A stretch of DNA of 38,049 bases, from contig JAEEQP010000035.1 of assembly GCA_016285355.1 (NCBI GenBank), positions 1 through 38,049 on the forward strand, given 5' to 3'. The DNA is from Bacteroidales bacterium (GTDB lineage Bacteria > Bacteroidota > Bacteroidia > Bacteroidales > F082). The position numbers and the translations under genes were made by a program. The first letter of the stretch is position 1. Every line of letters starts with the position of its first letter. Positions 24,318 through 33,052 of this stretch are shown here, piece by piece. Below the pieces are notes generated by a model. The model searched no databases. It saw nothing but the letters and a program-made list of their open reading frames with translations, and was not told the origin of the DNA.

Positions 24318-25544
24318 ATGAGTTACATTGAATTTGAGCCTCATAGGACTTACTATCAAGGCAAGAGAAAAACCATTCCCCAATCTTTTACTCTTTTACA
24401 TGGTGATTGTAGAAAACTATTGTATGAAATCCCCAATAATTCATGTAACGCCATTTTTGCCGACCCTCCCTATTTCTTAAGCAATGGCGGCATCAGCTGT
24501 CAAAGCGGCAAGGTGGTATGCGTTGACAAAGGCGATTGGGACAAAGGAGGAACACCTGAATATATCTACAATTTCAACAAACAATGGCTTTCGATATGCA
24601 GAAATAAACTAACAGAAGACGGAACTATATGGATTAGTGGAACTTATCACAACATTTTTTCTGTTGCAAACTGCCTGACCGAATTAGGCTATAAGATACT
24701 CAATGTCATTACTTGGCAGAAGTCCGACCCGCCACCGAATTTGAGTTGCCGCTATTTCAATTTCTCCACAGAATACATCATTTGGGCAAGAAAGCATGAA
24801 AAAAAGCCTCACAAGTTTAATTACGAGGTAATGAAACGTTTGAATGGCGACAAACAAATGACAGATGTTTGGAGAATCCCAGCGGTTGGGAAATGGGAAA
24901 AAACATGTGGAAAACACCCAACACAAAAGCCTTTACGTTTGCTTTATCGCATCATTCTCGCATGTACTAACGAGGGCGACACAATCCTTGACCCTTTTGC
25001 TGGTAGTTGTACAACTGGAATTGCGGCAAATCTATTGGGACGCAACTTTATAGGCATAGACCAAGAGCAAGAATACTTGGATTTGGGCATTCGTCGTCGA
25101 CAAGAAATCGATGACCCCAATAATGCCGAGAAATTGCTCAAAAAGATGCAAGAAAATCCTGAGGAAGTTACTGTACTTGTTAACCATGCGCGAAAATCGA
25201 CTATGGAAAAAATGATAGAAACAGGCATGTGTTATCTTCGTGCGGGAGAAAGTAAAGGTTCGCTTTTGGTAAAACCAGGTTTTGAAAAGCTTGGGTATGT
25301 GTTGTTGCACACGAATGGTAAAAACACCAAACTTTTCAAATTAAAGAAAAAAGGGTTCCAGATTTGGACTCCTGAAGCATTGCGAGAAAGTGGATTTGAA
25401 GCAGAAAATGCTCCGTATTATGCAGTGATTCATTTCGATAATACTAAAGAGATTCCGTTTACGAAGTCCGTTAATTTGTTACAACGTAAAAATACCAATG
25501 TTGCAAAGATATTGCCTTTGAGTGAATTGATAGAATTAAGATGA
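24318..25544 (+). CDS. Site-specific adenine DNA methyltransferase, beta class
   Basis: A methyltransferase of about 408 residues with motif order IV then I: ADPPYFLSNGG (DPPY at 49-52), later GKHPTQKPL (198-206) and DPFAGSCTTGIAA (225-237). This is the beta arrangement of HinfI/CcrM-like N6-adenine enzymes. The TRD is small and lies between motifs. The C-terminal extension (about 300-405, with GESKGSLLVKPGFEKLGYV) resembles the RAMA-type DNA-binding tail of that group. The frame is open from 24246, but the ATG at 24318 (MSYIEFEPHR) follows a structured region and is the more likely start. It should protect sites cut by the nuclease encoded upstream. The recognition sequence cannot be read from the protein. 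Confidence 0.88.
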   Translation: MSYIEFEPHRTYYQGKRKTIPQSFTLLHGDCRKLLYEIPNNSCNAIFADPPYFLSNGGISCQSGKVVCVDKGDWDKGGTPEYIYNFNKQWLSICRNKLTEDGTIWISGTYHNIFSVANCLTELGYKILNVITWQKSDPPPNLSCRYFNFSTEYIIWARKHEKKPHKFNYEVMKRLNGDKQMTDVWRIPAVGKWEKTCGKHPTQKPLRLLYRIILACTNEGDTILDPFAGSCTTGIAANLLGRNFIGIDQEQEYLDLGIRRRQEIDDPNNAEKLLKKMQENPEEVTVLVNHARKSTMEKMIETGMCYLRAGESKGSLLVKPGFEKLGYVLLHTNGKNTKLFKLKKKGFQIWTPEALRESGFEAENAPYYAVIHFDNTKEIPFTKSVNLLQRKNTNVAKILPLSELIELR

Positions 25545-25605
25545 AAACTTTAAACTTTGAAGTGATATAATTTTTAAACTTGTGTGGTCTTTGTCGAAAA
25601 AACAA

Positions 25606-25613
25606 TACCTTTG
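25606..25613 (+). promoter_or_regulatory. TAnnTTTG -7 box for the Tricorn-type protease gene
   Basis: TACCTTTG, followed by TCG, gives a leader of about 110 bases before the ATG at 25731. That leader is AT-rich, with AAATTATA-type direct repeats at 25692-25712. The rest of the 186-base gap after the methyltransferase gene shows nothing else. Confidence 0.45.
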
Positions 25614-25730
25614 TCGAATATTTCAGGAAACGTATGATTAGTGAGATTTGTCAAAAGTTTGTGTCACCGCCTAAATTGTAAATATGAATTACAAATTATA
25701 AATTATAAATTATTGAAAATCAAACGCTAT

Positions 25731-28700
25731 ATGAAAAAACTATTCCTATTAGCCCTGCTTGCAGCGGCAACATTTCAACTCTCTGCGCAGCCCTTGTGGC
25801 TCCGCCACAATGTAATCTCTCCTCAAGGCGACAAAATCGCTTTCTGCTACAAAGGCGATGTGTATGTGGTAAACACCACTGGCGGTAAAGCCTTGCAAAT
25901 CACGACAAACACCGCTTACGATGCCGAACCAATATGGTCGCCCGATGGCAAACAAATCGCCTTTGCCACTGACCGTAATGGTAATTTCGATGTGTATTTG
26001 GTCTCCACAGAAGGTGGTGTAGCCAAGCGTATTACAACCAATTCAGCCACTGAAATGCCTTTGGCCTTTTCACCCGATGGCAAGGAGATTTATTTCTCCG
26101 CACAAATCCAAAAGTCGGCTGAGAATGTGCAGTTTGCCTCGGGCTGGATTACCGAACTATATAAAGTGAGCGTCGAAGGCGGTCGCCCCGAGCAGGTGGT
26201 GGCCGTGCCAGTGTGCAGCATGTCGTTTGACAAGGACGGCAAATCGTTCCTCTACTACGACCGCAAGGGCAGCGAGAACGTTTGGCGCAAGCACCATGTC
26301 TCCTCCGTGGCTCGCGATGTGGTGTACTACAACGCCAAGAAAAAGACGCACACGATTCTCACAACCAATGTGGGCGAGGATAGAGACCCAAGATATTTGC
26401 CTGGTTACCAGGAGGTCGTGTTCTTAAGCGAGCGCAATAACGGCAACTTCAATGTTTACAAAGCACCTGCCAACAACCTTGAAAAGGTGGAGGCGGTAAC
26501 GCATTTCAAGACGCACCCTGTCCGTTTCCTGAGCGTGGCCAACGATGGTCTATTGTGCTATGGTTATATGGGCGAGATTTACACCCAACGCATTGGCAGT
26601 GAGCCTCAAAAGGTCAACATTGAAATCGTCAACGACCAGGAATCTGAGCAAAAGGTGAAGCAAGATTTTAAAGGTGTCGGCGATTTTGCGCTGAGCGACG
26701 ACGGCAAACTGATTGCCTTCATCTCGCGCGGCGAACTTTTCGTGACAGGCGTGGACGAATATGCCACCACCAAGCAAATCACGCACACGGCGCAGGCCGA
26801 GCGCAATCCTTCGTTCTCAAAGGACGGTCGCACCATCGTTTATGCCTCTGAGCGTGACGGTTACTGGAATCTCTACCAAGCCACCATCGAGCGCAAGGAG
26901 GACTACAATTTCGCGTACGCCACCTTAGTGGAAGAGAAACCTTTGTTTGGCAACGACGGCATCGAGCGCATTGCGCCGAGCTATTCACCCGACGGCAAGG
27001 AAATCGCTTTCATCGAGAATCGTACTGTCTTGAAAGTCTACAATGTAGCCTCAAAACAGGTGCGCCAAATCACGGATGGATGCCAACACTATGAGACCGA
27101 TGATTATGGCTTCTCCTACGAGTGGTCGCCCGATGGACAGTGGTTTGCCTTGACCTTGATTTCTCACATGCGCGACCCCTATTCTGACATCGGCATTGTG
27201 AAGGCTGACGGCTCGAAAACCATCTACAATATCATCGAGAGTGCTTACATTGACGGCAGTCCGCAATGGGTGTTGGATGGCAATGCAATCATTTATCGTT
27301 CAAATCGTTACGGAATGCGTTCCCATGCCTCATGGGGTAGTCAAAACGACGCTTTCATAGCCTTTATGAATCAGGATGCTTACGACAAATTCCGTCTCAG
27401 CAAAGAGGATTGTGCCTTGCTGAAGGAAACCGAGAAAGGCAAGAATGACGACAAGAAAGACGAGTCCAAAGACGAAGGCAAGGACAAGAAAAAAGGCAAG
27501 AAAGACGATAAAAAAGACGCCCCTTCGACAGGCTCAGGGACCTCAAAAGAAGACAAGGAAATCAAGAAGATAGAGGTGGACTTAGAGCATCTGCAAGACC
27601 GTGTGATTCGCTTGACCCCGATGTCTTCAAATTTGAGTGGCATGGCACTTTCTAACGATGGCGAGAAGTTCTATTTCATGACCTCGTTCGAGAAGGGTTA
27701 TGACCTTTGGGAGATGGATGTGCGCGAGAAGTCGATGAAGATCACGAAAAAGTTGGGGCAGGGCGGTGCCCAGCTGAGAATGAAGGGCGACAATCTCTTC
27801 GTGCTTTCCGGCAACAATTTGCAGAAATTCGACAAAGGCGGCAAGTCGTCGTCAATTAAATTTGATGCCACGATGGAACTCAACCTTGCCGACGAGCGCG
27901 AATACATGTTCGACCACGTGTTTCTGCAAATCGAGAAGCGTTTCTTCATGAAAGACCATCACGGCGTGGATTTGACTTTGATGAAAGAAGCTTACCAACC
28001 TTTCTTGGCGCATATCAACAACAACTATGACTTCTCAGAGATGTTGAGCGAGATTTTAGGCGAATTGAACGTGTCACATACAGGTTCAGGCTATCGTCCC
28101 TCAAGCAAAGGCGATGCCACGGCGGAGTTCGGCGTATTGCTCGACCTCAATTACAAAGGCGACGGCTTGAAGATTGACGAGGTGGTGGAAGGCGGTCCTT
28201 TCGACAAGGACAAATCGAAGGTGAAGAAGGGTTGCATTATCCAAAAGATTGACGGCGTGGAGATTACCAAAGGGATGGACTACTATCCTTTGCTCAACAA
28301 TAAGCGTGACAAGACAGTTTTGGTGACCCTCTCAGATGGCGGCAAGACATGGGAAGAAACGGTGAAGCCCATCAGCCACAGCGCGATGAATGATTTGCTC
28401 TACAAGCGTTGGGTGAAGCATAATGAGGAAACGGTAAAAAAGTTGTCTAACGGTCGTTTGGGCTATGTCCACATCAAGAGCATGGGCGATGCCAGCTACC
28501 GCGATGTATACTCTCAGATTCTCGGCAAATACAATCTCTGCGACGGCATTGTCATTGACACGCGCTTCAATGGCGGCGGTCGTTTGCATGAAGACATCGA
28601 GATTCTTTTCAGCGGCGAGAAATACCTCGAACAGGTCATCAACGACAGCGTGGCTTGCGTGATGCCTTCACGGCGTTACAACAAGCCCTCCATCATGATT

Positions 28701-29027
28701 ATCGGTGAGGCCAACTACAGCAACGCACATGGAACACCTTGGGTTTACAAGCACAAAAACATGGGCACTCTTGTCGGTATGCCTGTGCCAGGCACCATGT
28801 CGAGCGTGACTTGGGAGACCTTGCAAGATCCGTCATTGTATTTCGGCCTGCCAGTGATTGGTTATCGCACAGAACAAGGCAATTGGTTGGAAAACACCCA
28901 ACTGGAGCCTGATGTCAAGGTGCGCAATACACCTGAGAAGATGGCCGATGGTGTGGATGAACAGTTGGAGGCCGCTGTGAAGGAACTGCTGAAAGAATTG
29001 AAGGATTTCCATTATTGGGGAAAGTAA
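25731..29027 (+). CDS. Secreted Tricorn-type S41 protease
   Basis: A protein of 1,098 residues with a signal peptide (KKLFLLALLAAATFQLSAQ). Repeated PD40/WD40-like propeller blades follow (SPDGKQIAF, SPDGKEIYF, YSPDGKEIAF, EWSPDGQWF), occupying about 20-560. A Lys/Asp-rich linker at about 567-610 precedes a second set of blades. A PDZ domain sits near 800-850 (GLKIDEVVEGGPFDK) and the S41 catalytic core is C-terminal. The nucleophile is Ser997 in EANYSNAHGTPW. The family degrades peptides as large assemblies; a periplasmic peptide-processing role is expected. An upstream in-frame ATG (25641) gives 30 extra residues before the signal peptide and is unlikely. The linker contains a REP-like sequence. 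Confidence 0.93.
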   Translation: MKKLFLLALLAAATFQLSAQPLWLRHNVISPQGDKIAFCYKGDVYVVNTTGGKALQITTNTAYDAEPIWSPDGKQIAFATDRNGNFDVYLVSTEGGVAKRITTNSATEMPLAFSPDGKEIYFSAQIQKSAENVQFASGWITELYKVSVEGGRPEQVVAVPVCSMSFDKDGKSFLYYDRKGSENVWRKHHVSSVARDVVYYNAKKKTHTILTTNVGEDRDPRYLPGYQEVVFLSERNNGNFNVYKAPANNLEKVEAVTHFKTHPVRFLSVANDGLLCYGYMGEIYTQRIGSEPQKVNIEIVNDQESEQKVKQDFKGVGDFALSDDGKLIAFISRGELFVTGVDEYATTKQITHTAQAERNPSFSKDGRTIVYASERDGYWNLYQATIERKEDYNFAYATLVEEKPLFGNDGIERIAPSYSPDGKEIAFIENRTVLKVYNVASKQVRQITDGCQHYETDDYGFSYEWSPDGQWFALTLISHMRDPYSDIGIVKADGSKTIYNIIESAYIDGSPQWVLDGNAIIYRSNRYGMRSHASWGSQNDAFIAFMNQDAYDKFRLSKEDCALLKETEKGKNDDKKDESKDEGKDKKKGKKDDKKDAPSTGSGTSKEDKEIKKIEVDLEHLQDRVIRLTPMSSNLSGMALSNDGEKFYFMTSFEKGYDLWEMDVREKSMKITKKLGQGGAQLRMKGDNLFVLSGNNLQKFDKGGKSSSIKFDATMELNLADEREYMFDHVFLQIEKRFFMKDHHGVDLTLMKEAYQPFLAHINNNYDFSEMLSEILGELNVSHTGSGYRPSSKGDATAEFGVLLDLNYKGDGLKIDEVVEGGPFDKDKSKVKKGCIIQKIDGVEITKGMDYYPLLNNKRDKTVLVTLSDGGKTWEETVKPISHSAMNDLLYKRWVKHNEETVKKLSNGRLGYVHIKSMGDASYRDVYSQILGKYNLCDGIVIDTRFNGGGRLHEDIEILFSGEKYLEQVINDSVACVMPSRRYNKPSIMIIGEANYSNAHGTPWVYKHKNMGTLVGMPVPGTMSSVTWETLQDPSLYFGLPVIGYRTEQGNWLENTQLEPDVKVRNTPEKMADGVDEQLEAAVKELLKELKDFHYWGK
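27520..27543. repeat. REP-like sequence inside the Tricorn gene
   Basis: The stretch CCCTTCGACAGGCTCAGGGA (27521-27540), with a few flanking bases, contains CCCT...AGGG ends and resembles a widespread bacterial intergenic repeat. Here it lies in frame in the Lys-rich linker and encodes about APSTGSGTS, unlike its surroundings. The identity of the repeat is from memory, not from a search. Confidence 0.5.
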
Positions 29028-29070
29028 AAATGTATTGAAGGCATCGGAAAGCATGTCCCTACAGGGTGCA

Positions 29071-29140
29071 GGCCTCAACAGGTATGTCATCCCAACGCAG
29101 CCTGGTGGGCAAAGGCATGGGATCTATACCTGATGAGGCC
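29071..29140. repeat. Large hairpin element, first of two in the gap after the Tricorn gene
   Basis: GGCCTCAACAGGTAT (29071-29085) pairs with ATACCTGATGAGGCC (29126-29140) at 14 of 15 positions. Inside it ATCCCA (29089-29094) pairs with TGGGAT (29118-29123), and GCCT (29100-29103) with AGGC (29113-29116). The result is an elongated stem-loop of about 70 bases. No T tract follows, so a simple terminator is unlikely. Confidence 0.55.
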
Positions 29141-29166
29141 GTCCATTAGGGCATCACTCTTGAACC

Positions 29167-29225
29167 GCCTCCTATAGATTCCTTTTGCCAACCCACAAAC
29201 AAGCCCACGGAATGACATAGGAGGC
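29167..29225. repeat. Second hairpin element in the same gap
   Basis: GCCTCCTAT (29167-29175) pairs perfectly with ATAGGAGGC (29217-29225). ATTCC (29178-29182) pairs with GGAAT (29209-29213). The loop is rich in C and A. It lies 27 bases after the first hairpin and ends 50 bases before the next gene. Together the two fill most of the 248-base gap. Confidence 0.55.
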
Positions 29226-29275
29226 TAGCTCTATAACAATTTTAGCGCGATTCATGCGTTTTAAAAAGAAAACCC

Positions 29276-30313
29276 ATGATGCGTATCCAGCAATACCTTG
29301 TTATAATAACTGCTTTCCTTAGCCTTTCCGCCATGGCTCATTCCGTGACGGAGGAGGATGGTTATTATAGGATTGAGCACACATGGCCTTTTGAGGGGAA
29401 ACAATGTTCCATCTCGTTGAATATCAGCAAGCAGATCTATGACTATTACCAAAACGAACGCGAGCATTTGGCCTATCGCTACCAATTCAACAGTGGCGAG
29501 ATACCGCCTAATTACTATAGCTTCATGCTCTCGGAGCACGACCGCCCGGTGATGCGGGCTTTGGCCGAAGAGTTCAGCACACATGTCGCGACTAAGAAAG
29601 AACAAATCAGTTTGGCACTGACCTTTGTGCAGTCTTTGCCATACGCCTACGATTCCACCACTAAAGGTATAGATGAATACTTGCGCTATCCCATTGAAAC
29701 ACTTGTGGATGGCTATGGTGACTGCGAGGACAAGGTGGCCCTGTTGGCGGCTTTACTCTATGAAATGGATGCGGACTTCATCCTGTTGGTCTTGCCTGAG
29801 CACATGGCTATTGGTGTACATTGTGATGAAGTTGAGGCGGATTGCTATTTGCTTTTCCACGAGAAGAAGTATTATTACATGGAGACAACCATGGAGGGCT
29901 GGCAGATAGGACAAATACCTGAAGATTACCATAATGCCAAAATGGAGGCCGTTCCTGTTGATGACATGCCGACACTGCTACTCGAAGGGGTGCGGTTTGA
30001 ATCGTTGCCCGCTTTTGTCACAGAAGAGGCGGAGTGTAATTTGCAACTTGACCTGCACAACGTGGGGCCAGGCAGGGTGACTGATTTGATGCTGCATGTG
30101 TGGGTTATTGAGAAGGGGACGACCAACTATTTGCTGACCGAAGAGTACTATTCACTCGGCACCATGCAGGAAGGCGAATATCGCAACGAGAAATTTTCGT
30201 TCAAAAGTCTGATTAAGGAAAACTGTATGATAGTAGTGGAACTGACTGGTGCTGAGGTTGATTCGCAATCTTACACTTTGGACATCAACTATAGCCGTAC
30301 CAATGGTGAGTAA
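29276..30313 (+). CDS. Secreted transglutaminase-like protein
   Basis: A 345-residue protein with a signal peptide (LVIITAFLSLSAMAHS). A papain-like transglutaminase core occupies about 90-215. The Cys is in DGYGDCEDKVALLAALL and the His in LPEHMAIGVH, with an acidic/aromatic strand (KYYYMETTMEGWQIGQ) supplying the third position. This is the usual transglutaminase-like order Cys-His-Asp/Glu. The remaining C-terminal part (about 245-345) looks like a beta-sandwich domain (LDLHNVGPGRVTDLMLHVWV), similar to CARDB-type modules. Members can act as proteases or cross-linking enzymes; the substrate is unknown. Tandem ATGs at 29276 and 29279 are both possible starts. It converges tail to tail with the GH20 gene with no gap. 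Confidence 0.7.
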   Translation: MMRIQQYLVIITAFLSLSAMAHSVTEEDGYYRIEHTWPFEGKQCSISLNISKQIYDYYQNEREHLAYRYQFNSGEIPPNYYSFMLSEHDRPVMRALAEEFSTHVATKKEQISLALTFVQSLPYAYDSTTKGIDEYLRYPIETLVDGYGDCEDKVALLAALLYEMDADFILLVLPEHMAIGVHCDEVEADCYLLFHEKKYYYMETTMEGWQIGQIPEDYHNAKMEAVPVDDMPTLLLEGVRFESLPAFVTEEAECNLQLDLHNVGPGRVTDLMLHVWVIEKGTTNYLLTEEYYSLGTMQEGEYRNEKFSFKSLIKENCMIVVELTGAEVDSQSYTLDINYSRTNGE

Positions 30314-32923
30314 TTACTCCACCACGATTTCATCCATAAAAATCCAAGAGTCATACCCGGCTCCAGGCAGACCTTCCGGCAATTTGCCGGGATTCTTCAC
30401 CACGATACGTAGTAGCTTTGTTGAAATCGGAATGTCGAATTTCTCGCGGAAGACGAAATTGCCCTCGCGGTTCACTTCGGTAGTGATGGGGAAAGTGCCA
30501 CGCAGCGTGTAATCGATTCCGTTGTATGAACCGTATACCTCTAATGTGTCTGGGCGCAGAATCCAGTCGTGGGCATTCACCAAGAAGCCGATATTCAGCG
30601 TGTTGACATCCGTCCAAGTGCCCAAATCGATTTCGAGGTCGACATCGGTGCCGTAGAAACCTTGCCAGTGACCGTCCATATAGTTATTGGTGCCGAGACT
30701 GCCGTCAAGCAGGGCGTTGTCACCGCCGCCTGAGTATTCGGGACGATAGTTGCCTGCCGGGCTATTCAGTTGCTTCAATCTTCCCATGCCTTTGTGGTAG
30801 CAGAAATAACGCTCGGCACAAACAGGTTCGCCCAAAGCATTGAAGCACGTCGCCTTAATGAGGCAAGGCCGCTCCAAAACAATAGGGTGCTGATAGATGG
30901 AGTCGCTTTGCGTAACTTCTTTTCCGTCAATAGTATAGTGGATTTCCTTGTCGCCGAAAACGGTCTTCAGCGCAACGGCAACTTGACCATTTTCATCCGT
31001 TGTCGTCTCAATGAAAGGCAGATATTCGATTTGTTGTAACTCACGCACCACGTCGTCGTATTTCTTCATGTTCACATCCAACCAGTACGGACGGCTCTCA
31101 AAGTCCCACACCTTGACATACTCCTTTTTCAAGTCATGGAGCGAGGCTATCAGGTTGCGAATCATCTTCTTGCTCTTGGCGATGTTGGTTTCGTTAGGGT
31201 CGTTGTAGGTGCGGTAGAGCTGGCAGCGGGCATGGTTGCGGTCAGCGCACCATTGCATACGATGCAGGGCATAGAAGACATTGTTGAAAAATTCGGTGTT
31301 CTGTTTCACATGTTTTGTGTCATTAATCAAGGTCTTCTCCAATGCTGAAAGGGAAACGAAAGCCCTCTGATTCAATGCCTTGATGGAGTCGTTGACGAGG
31401 GAAGGATAAAATGGAGCTATAGGTTCCGTCAACGCGCTGAACTTGCCGATGCCGTCGATTTTCGTCCATTCGGAAACGGTGTCAAGGTGTTTGCAGATTT
31501 CGTAGTAGGTGCTTTTGAAGAAATGGGTCATGAAGTTGACATCGGTGCCACGGTCGTTGGTGGCGACGGCGTTCCAACTCATCTCTGCACCCAAAGCCAA
31601 ACCATATAAAGCACAGTTAGTCAGCGACTCGCCGAAGTCGTCCCAACAGGTGTTGATAACCCCGAGCGCACCTTTTTGGTAGCCGTCTCGACAGAGGTTG
31701 GTGATGTTGGCCTTGAACTCGTAATGCTTTGGCCAAACCCTCTCGGAAAGACTGACTCCAGGCGCGACGAAAAACTTGCGTCCTGAATCGACGTAGGGTT
31801 TCAAAAAGTCGTTGAAATCGTCAGTTCCCACGTAACTCCACGCGATGAGAAAAAGGTCTTTGTCTAAATTGTCAAGGATTTCGGGATGCTTGTCGGCAAT
31901 GTCGCCCCACATCATTACGCGCTTGCGATAGGGGCGGAGCATCCTGTTGACGCGGTTGATGTGCTGGTAATAAACGGTTTCCGCTCCAAGAGAATCGACG
32001 TAGGCCTTGGCATAACCTTGACCGAGGCATTCTGTTTCGTCGCAGTTGATGTTGAAATACGGTGATTTATAAGCTTTTGCCACTTCGCGGAGGTGGTCTT
32101 CGAGGAACTTGTAGCTTTCTTCCTTGGCGGGATTGAGGTTCCATTTCGTGTCGGCCAAATCGCTGTAGAATGGATTGCAGAGAATCTCCTCAAAGTGCCC
32201 GAAACACTGCTGGTTACCAATGATTTGGATGTGATAAGGCTTGCAAAAATCCTCCAATTCCTTGATTTCCTCGGCGGTGAAAGCATCGGTAGGAGCAATG
32301 TCGGGGTGGCATTTCGTCTTGAACGTGTGCTCAGTATAGAGCGAGAACGCATTGAGCTTGCATTCAGCCATTTGCGGGATGAGTCGTTTCAGGTAATCCA
32401 TGCTGACGATGGGACCGCGGCTGATGTCATCTTGCCAGGCGCGAATCTTGAAATTGGGCCAGTCAGTGACGGTCATGCAAGGGATAGGAATCTCATTTTT
32501 GTTTTTCAGGGAGGCGTAACGGTAGAGCTGTTTCAGGCTTTGGGTGGCGTAGAAAAGTCCTGTCGAGGTAGTGGCTTCCAAACGGATGAAGTTGCGGTTG
32601 ACGGTCAGACGGTAGGCTTGGTCTTCGTTTTCACTCACACCGAGGTGGTCGGTCTTGATGAGTTCGATGAAGTGATTGCCCTTGATGACGCCACGCGCAA
32701 ACTGCACTTTCTTGCCGCTGATTTGGTCCAAGTCACTGAGAAACATCGTGATTATCTGGCTGATTTCGGTATCGGAGGCATCGTAGGTCAGGACGACGGT
32801 CTCGTCCCAAACAAACTGGTCTTCTGCGGTTTCAACATGTTGTGGAGTGGGCAGAATATGCACGTTTTGCGCGAAAGTGCTCAACGCGAAAAAGCAAAGG
32901 ATGAAAAGAAGTTTGGATTTCAT
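30314..32923 (-). CDS. Beta-N-acetylhexosaminidase, GH20 family, secreted
   Basis: A protein of 869 residues with a signal peptide (LLFILCFFALSTFAQ). An N-terminal GH20b domain (about 20-145, ending TSTGLFYATQSLKQL) is followed by the GH20 barrel (about 155-500). The catalytic Asp-Glu pair lies in FNINCDETECLGQG (D295, E296). A chitobiase-type C-terminal module (ATTDENGQVAVALKTVFGDK, IHYTIDGKEV) follows. The last part is discoidin (F5/8 C)-like (about 735-869, LEIDLGTWTDVNTLNIGF). It should release terminal GlcNAc/GalNAc from glycans, host mucins or peptidoglycan fragments. The motif NCDETE replaces the more usual GGDE, but keeps the pair. The promoter sits in a palindrome. Confidence 0.92.
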   Translation of the reverse strand: MKSKLLFILCFFALSTFAQNVHILPTPQHVETAEDQFVWDETVVLTYDASDTEISQIITMFLSDLDQISGKKVQFARGVIKGNHFIELIKTDHLGVSENEDQAYRLTVNRNFIRLEATTSTGLFYATQSLKQLYRYASLKNKNEIPIPCMTVTDWPNFKIRAWQDDISRGPIVSMDYLKRLIPQMAECKLNAFSLYTEHTFKTKCHPDIAPTDAFTAEEIKELEDFCKPYHIQIIGNQQCFGHFEEILCNPFYSDLADTKWNLNPAKEESYKFLEDHLREVAKAYKSPYFNINCDETECLGQGYAKAYVDSLGAETVYYQHINRVNRMLRPYRKRVMMWGDIADKHPEILDNLDKDLFLIAWSYVGTDDFNDFLKPYVDSGRKFFVAPGVSLSERVWPKHYEFKANITNLCRDGYQKGALGVINTCWDDFGESLTNCALYGLALGAEMSWNAVATNDRGTDVNFMTHFFKSTYYEICKHLDTVSEWTKIDGIGKFSALTEPIAPFYPSLVNDSIKALNQRAFVSLSALEKTLINDTKHVKQNTEFFNNVFYALHRMQWCADRNHARCQLYRTYNDPNETNIAKSKKMIRNLIASLHDLKKEYVKVWDFESRPYWLDVNMKKYDDVVRELQQIEYLPFIETTTDENGQVAVALKTVFGDKEIHYTIDGKEVTQSDSIYQHPIVLERPCLIKATCFNALGEPVCAERYFCYHKGMGRLKQLNSPAGNYRPEYSGGGDNALLDGSLGTNNYMDGHWQGFYGTDVDLEIDLGTWTDVNTLNIGFLVNAHDWILRPDTLEVYGSYNGIDYTLRGTFPITTEVNREGNFVFREKFDIPISTKLLRIVVKNPGKLPEGLPGAGYDSWIFMDEIVVE

Positions 32924-32927
32924 TGCG

Positions 32928-32963
32928 TTCGAAATTTACTGCAAAATTACAATAAATTTCGAA
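32928..32963 (-). promoter_or_regulatory. Palindromic operator enclosing the GH20 -7 box
   Basis: TTCGAAATTTA (32928-32938) and TAAATTTCGAA (32953-32963) are a perfect 11-bp inverted repeat with a 14-base spacer. The spacer holds TAATTTTG on the minus strand (32949-32942), a TAnnTTTG box. A protein bound to both arms would block promoter access, or the transcript could fold. The WYL regulator gene is encoded next door. Confidence 0.5.
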
Positions 32964-33052
32964 TTAAGTCATAGAATCGTCCTCGCAATCCAAGCGCAAG
33001 TTTCTGGTGCGCTCATTGTTGGCGGTCTCAAAGTCTATGGCTGCGAAATTGT

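Noticed and set aside
27910..27930. CACGTG-containing sequence as a parS site
   Set aside because: The flanks are not palindromic as in the usual TGTTTCACGTGAAACA, and it lies inside the protease gene far from parAB.
32093..32974. 293-codon plus-strand frame opposite the GH20 gene
   Set aside because: Antisense to a clear GH20 domain including its catalytic pair. Codon pattern explained by the opposite strand.
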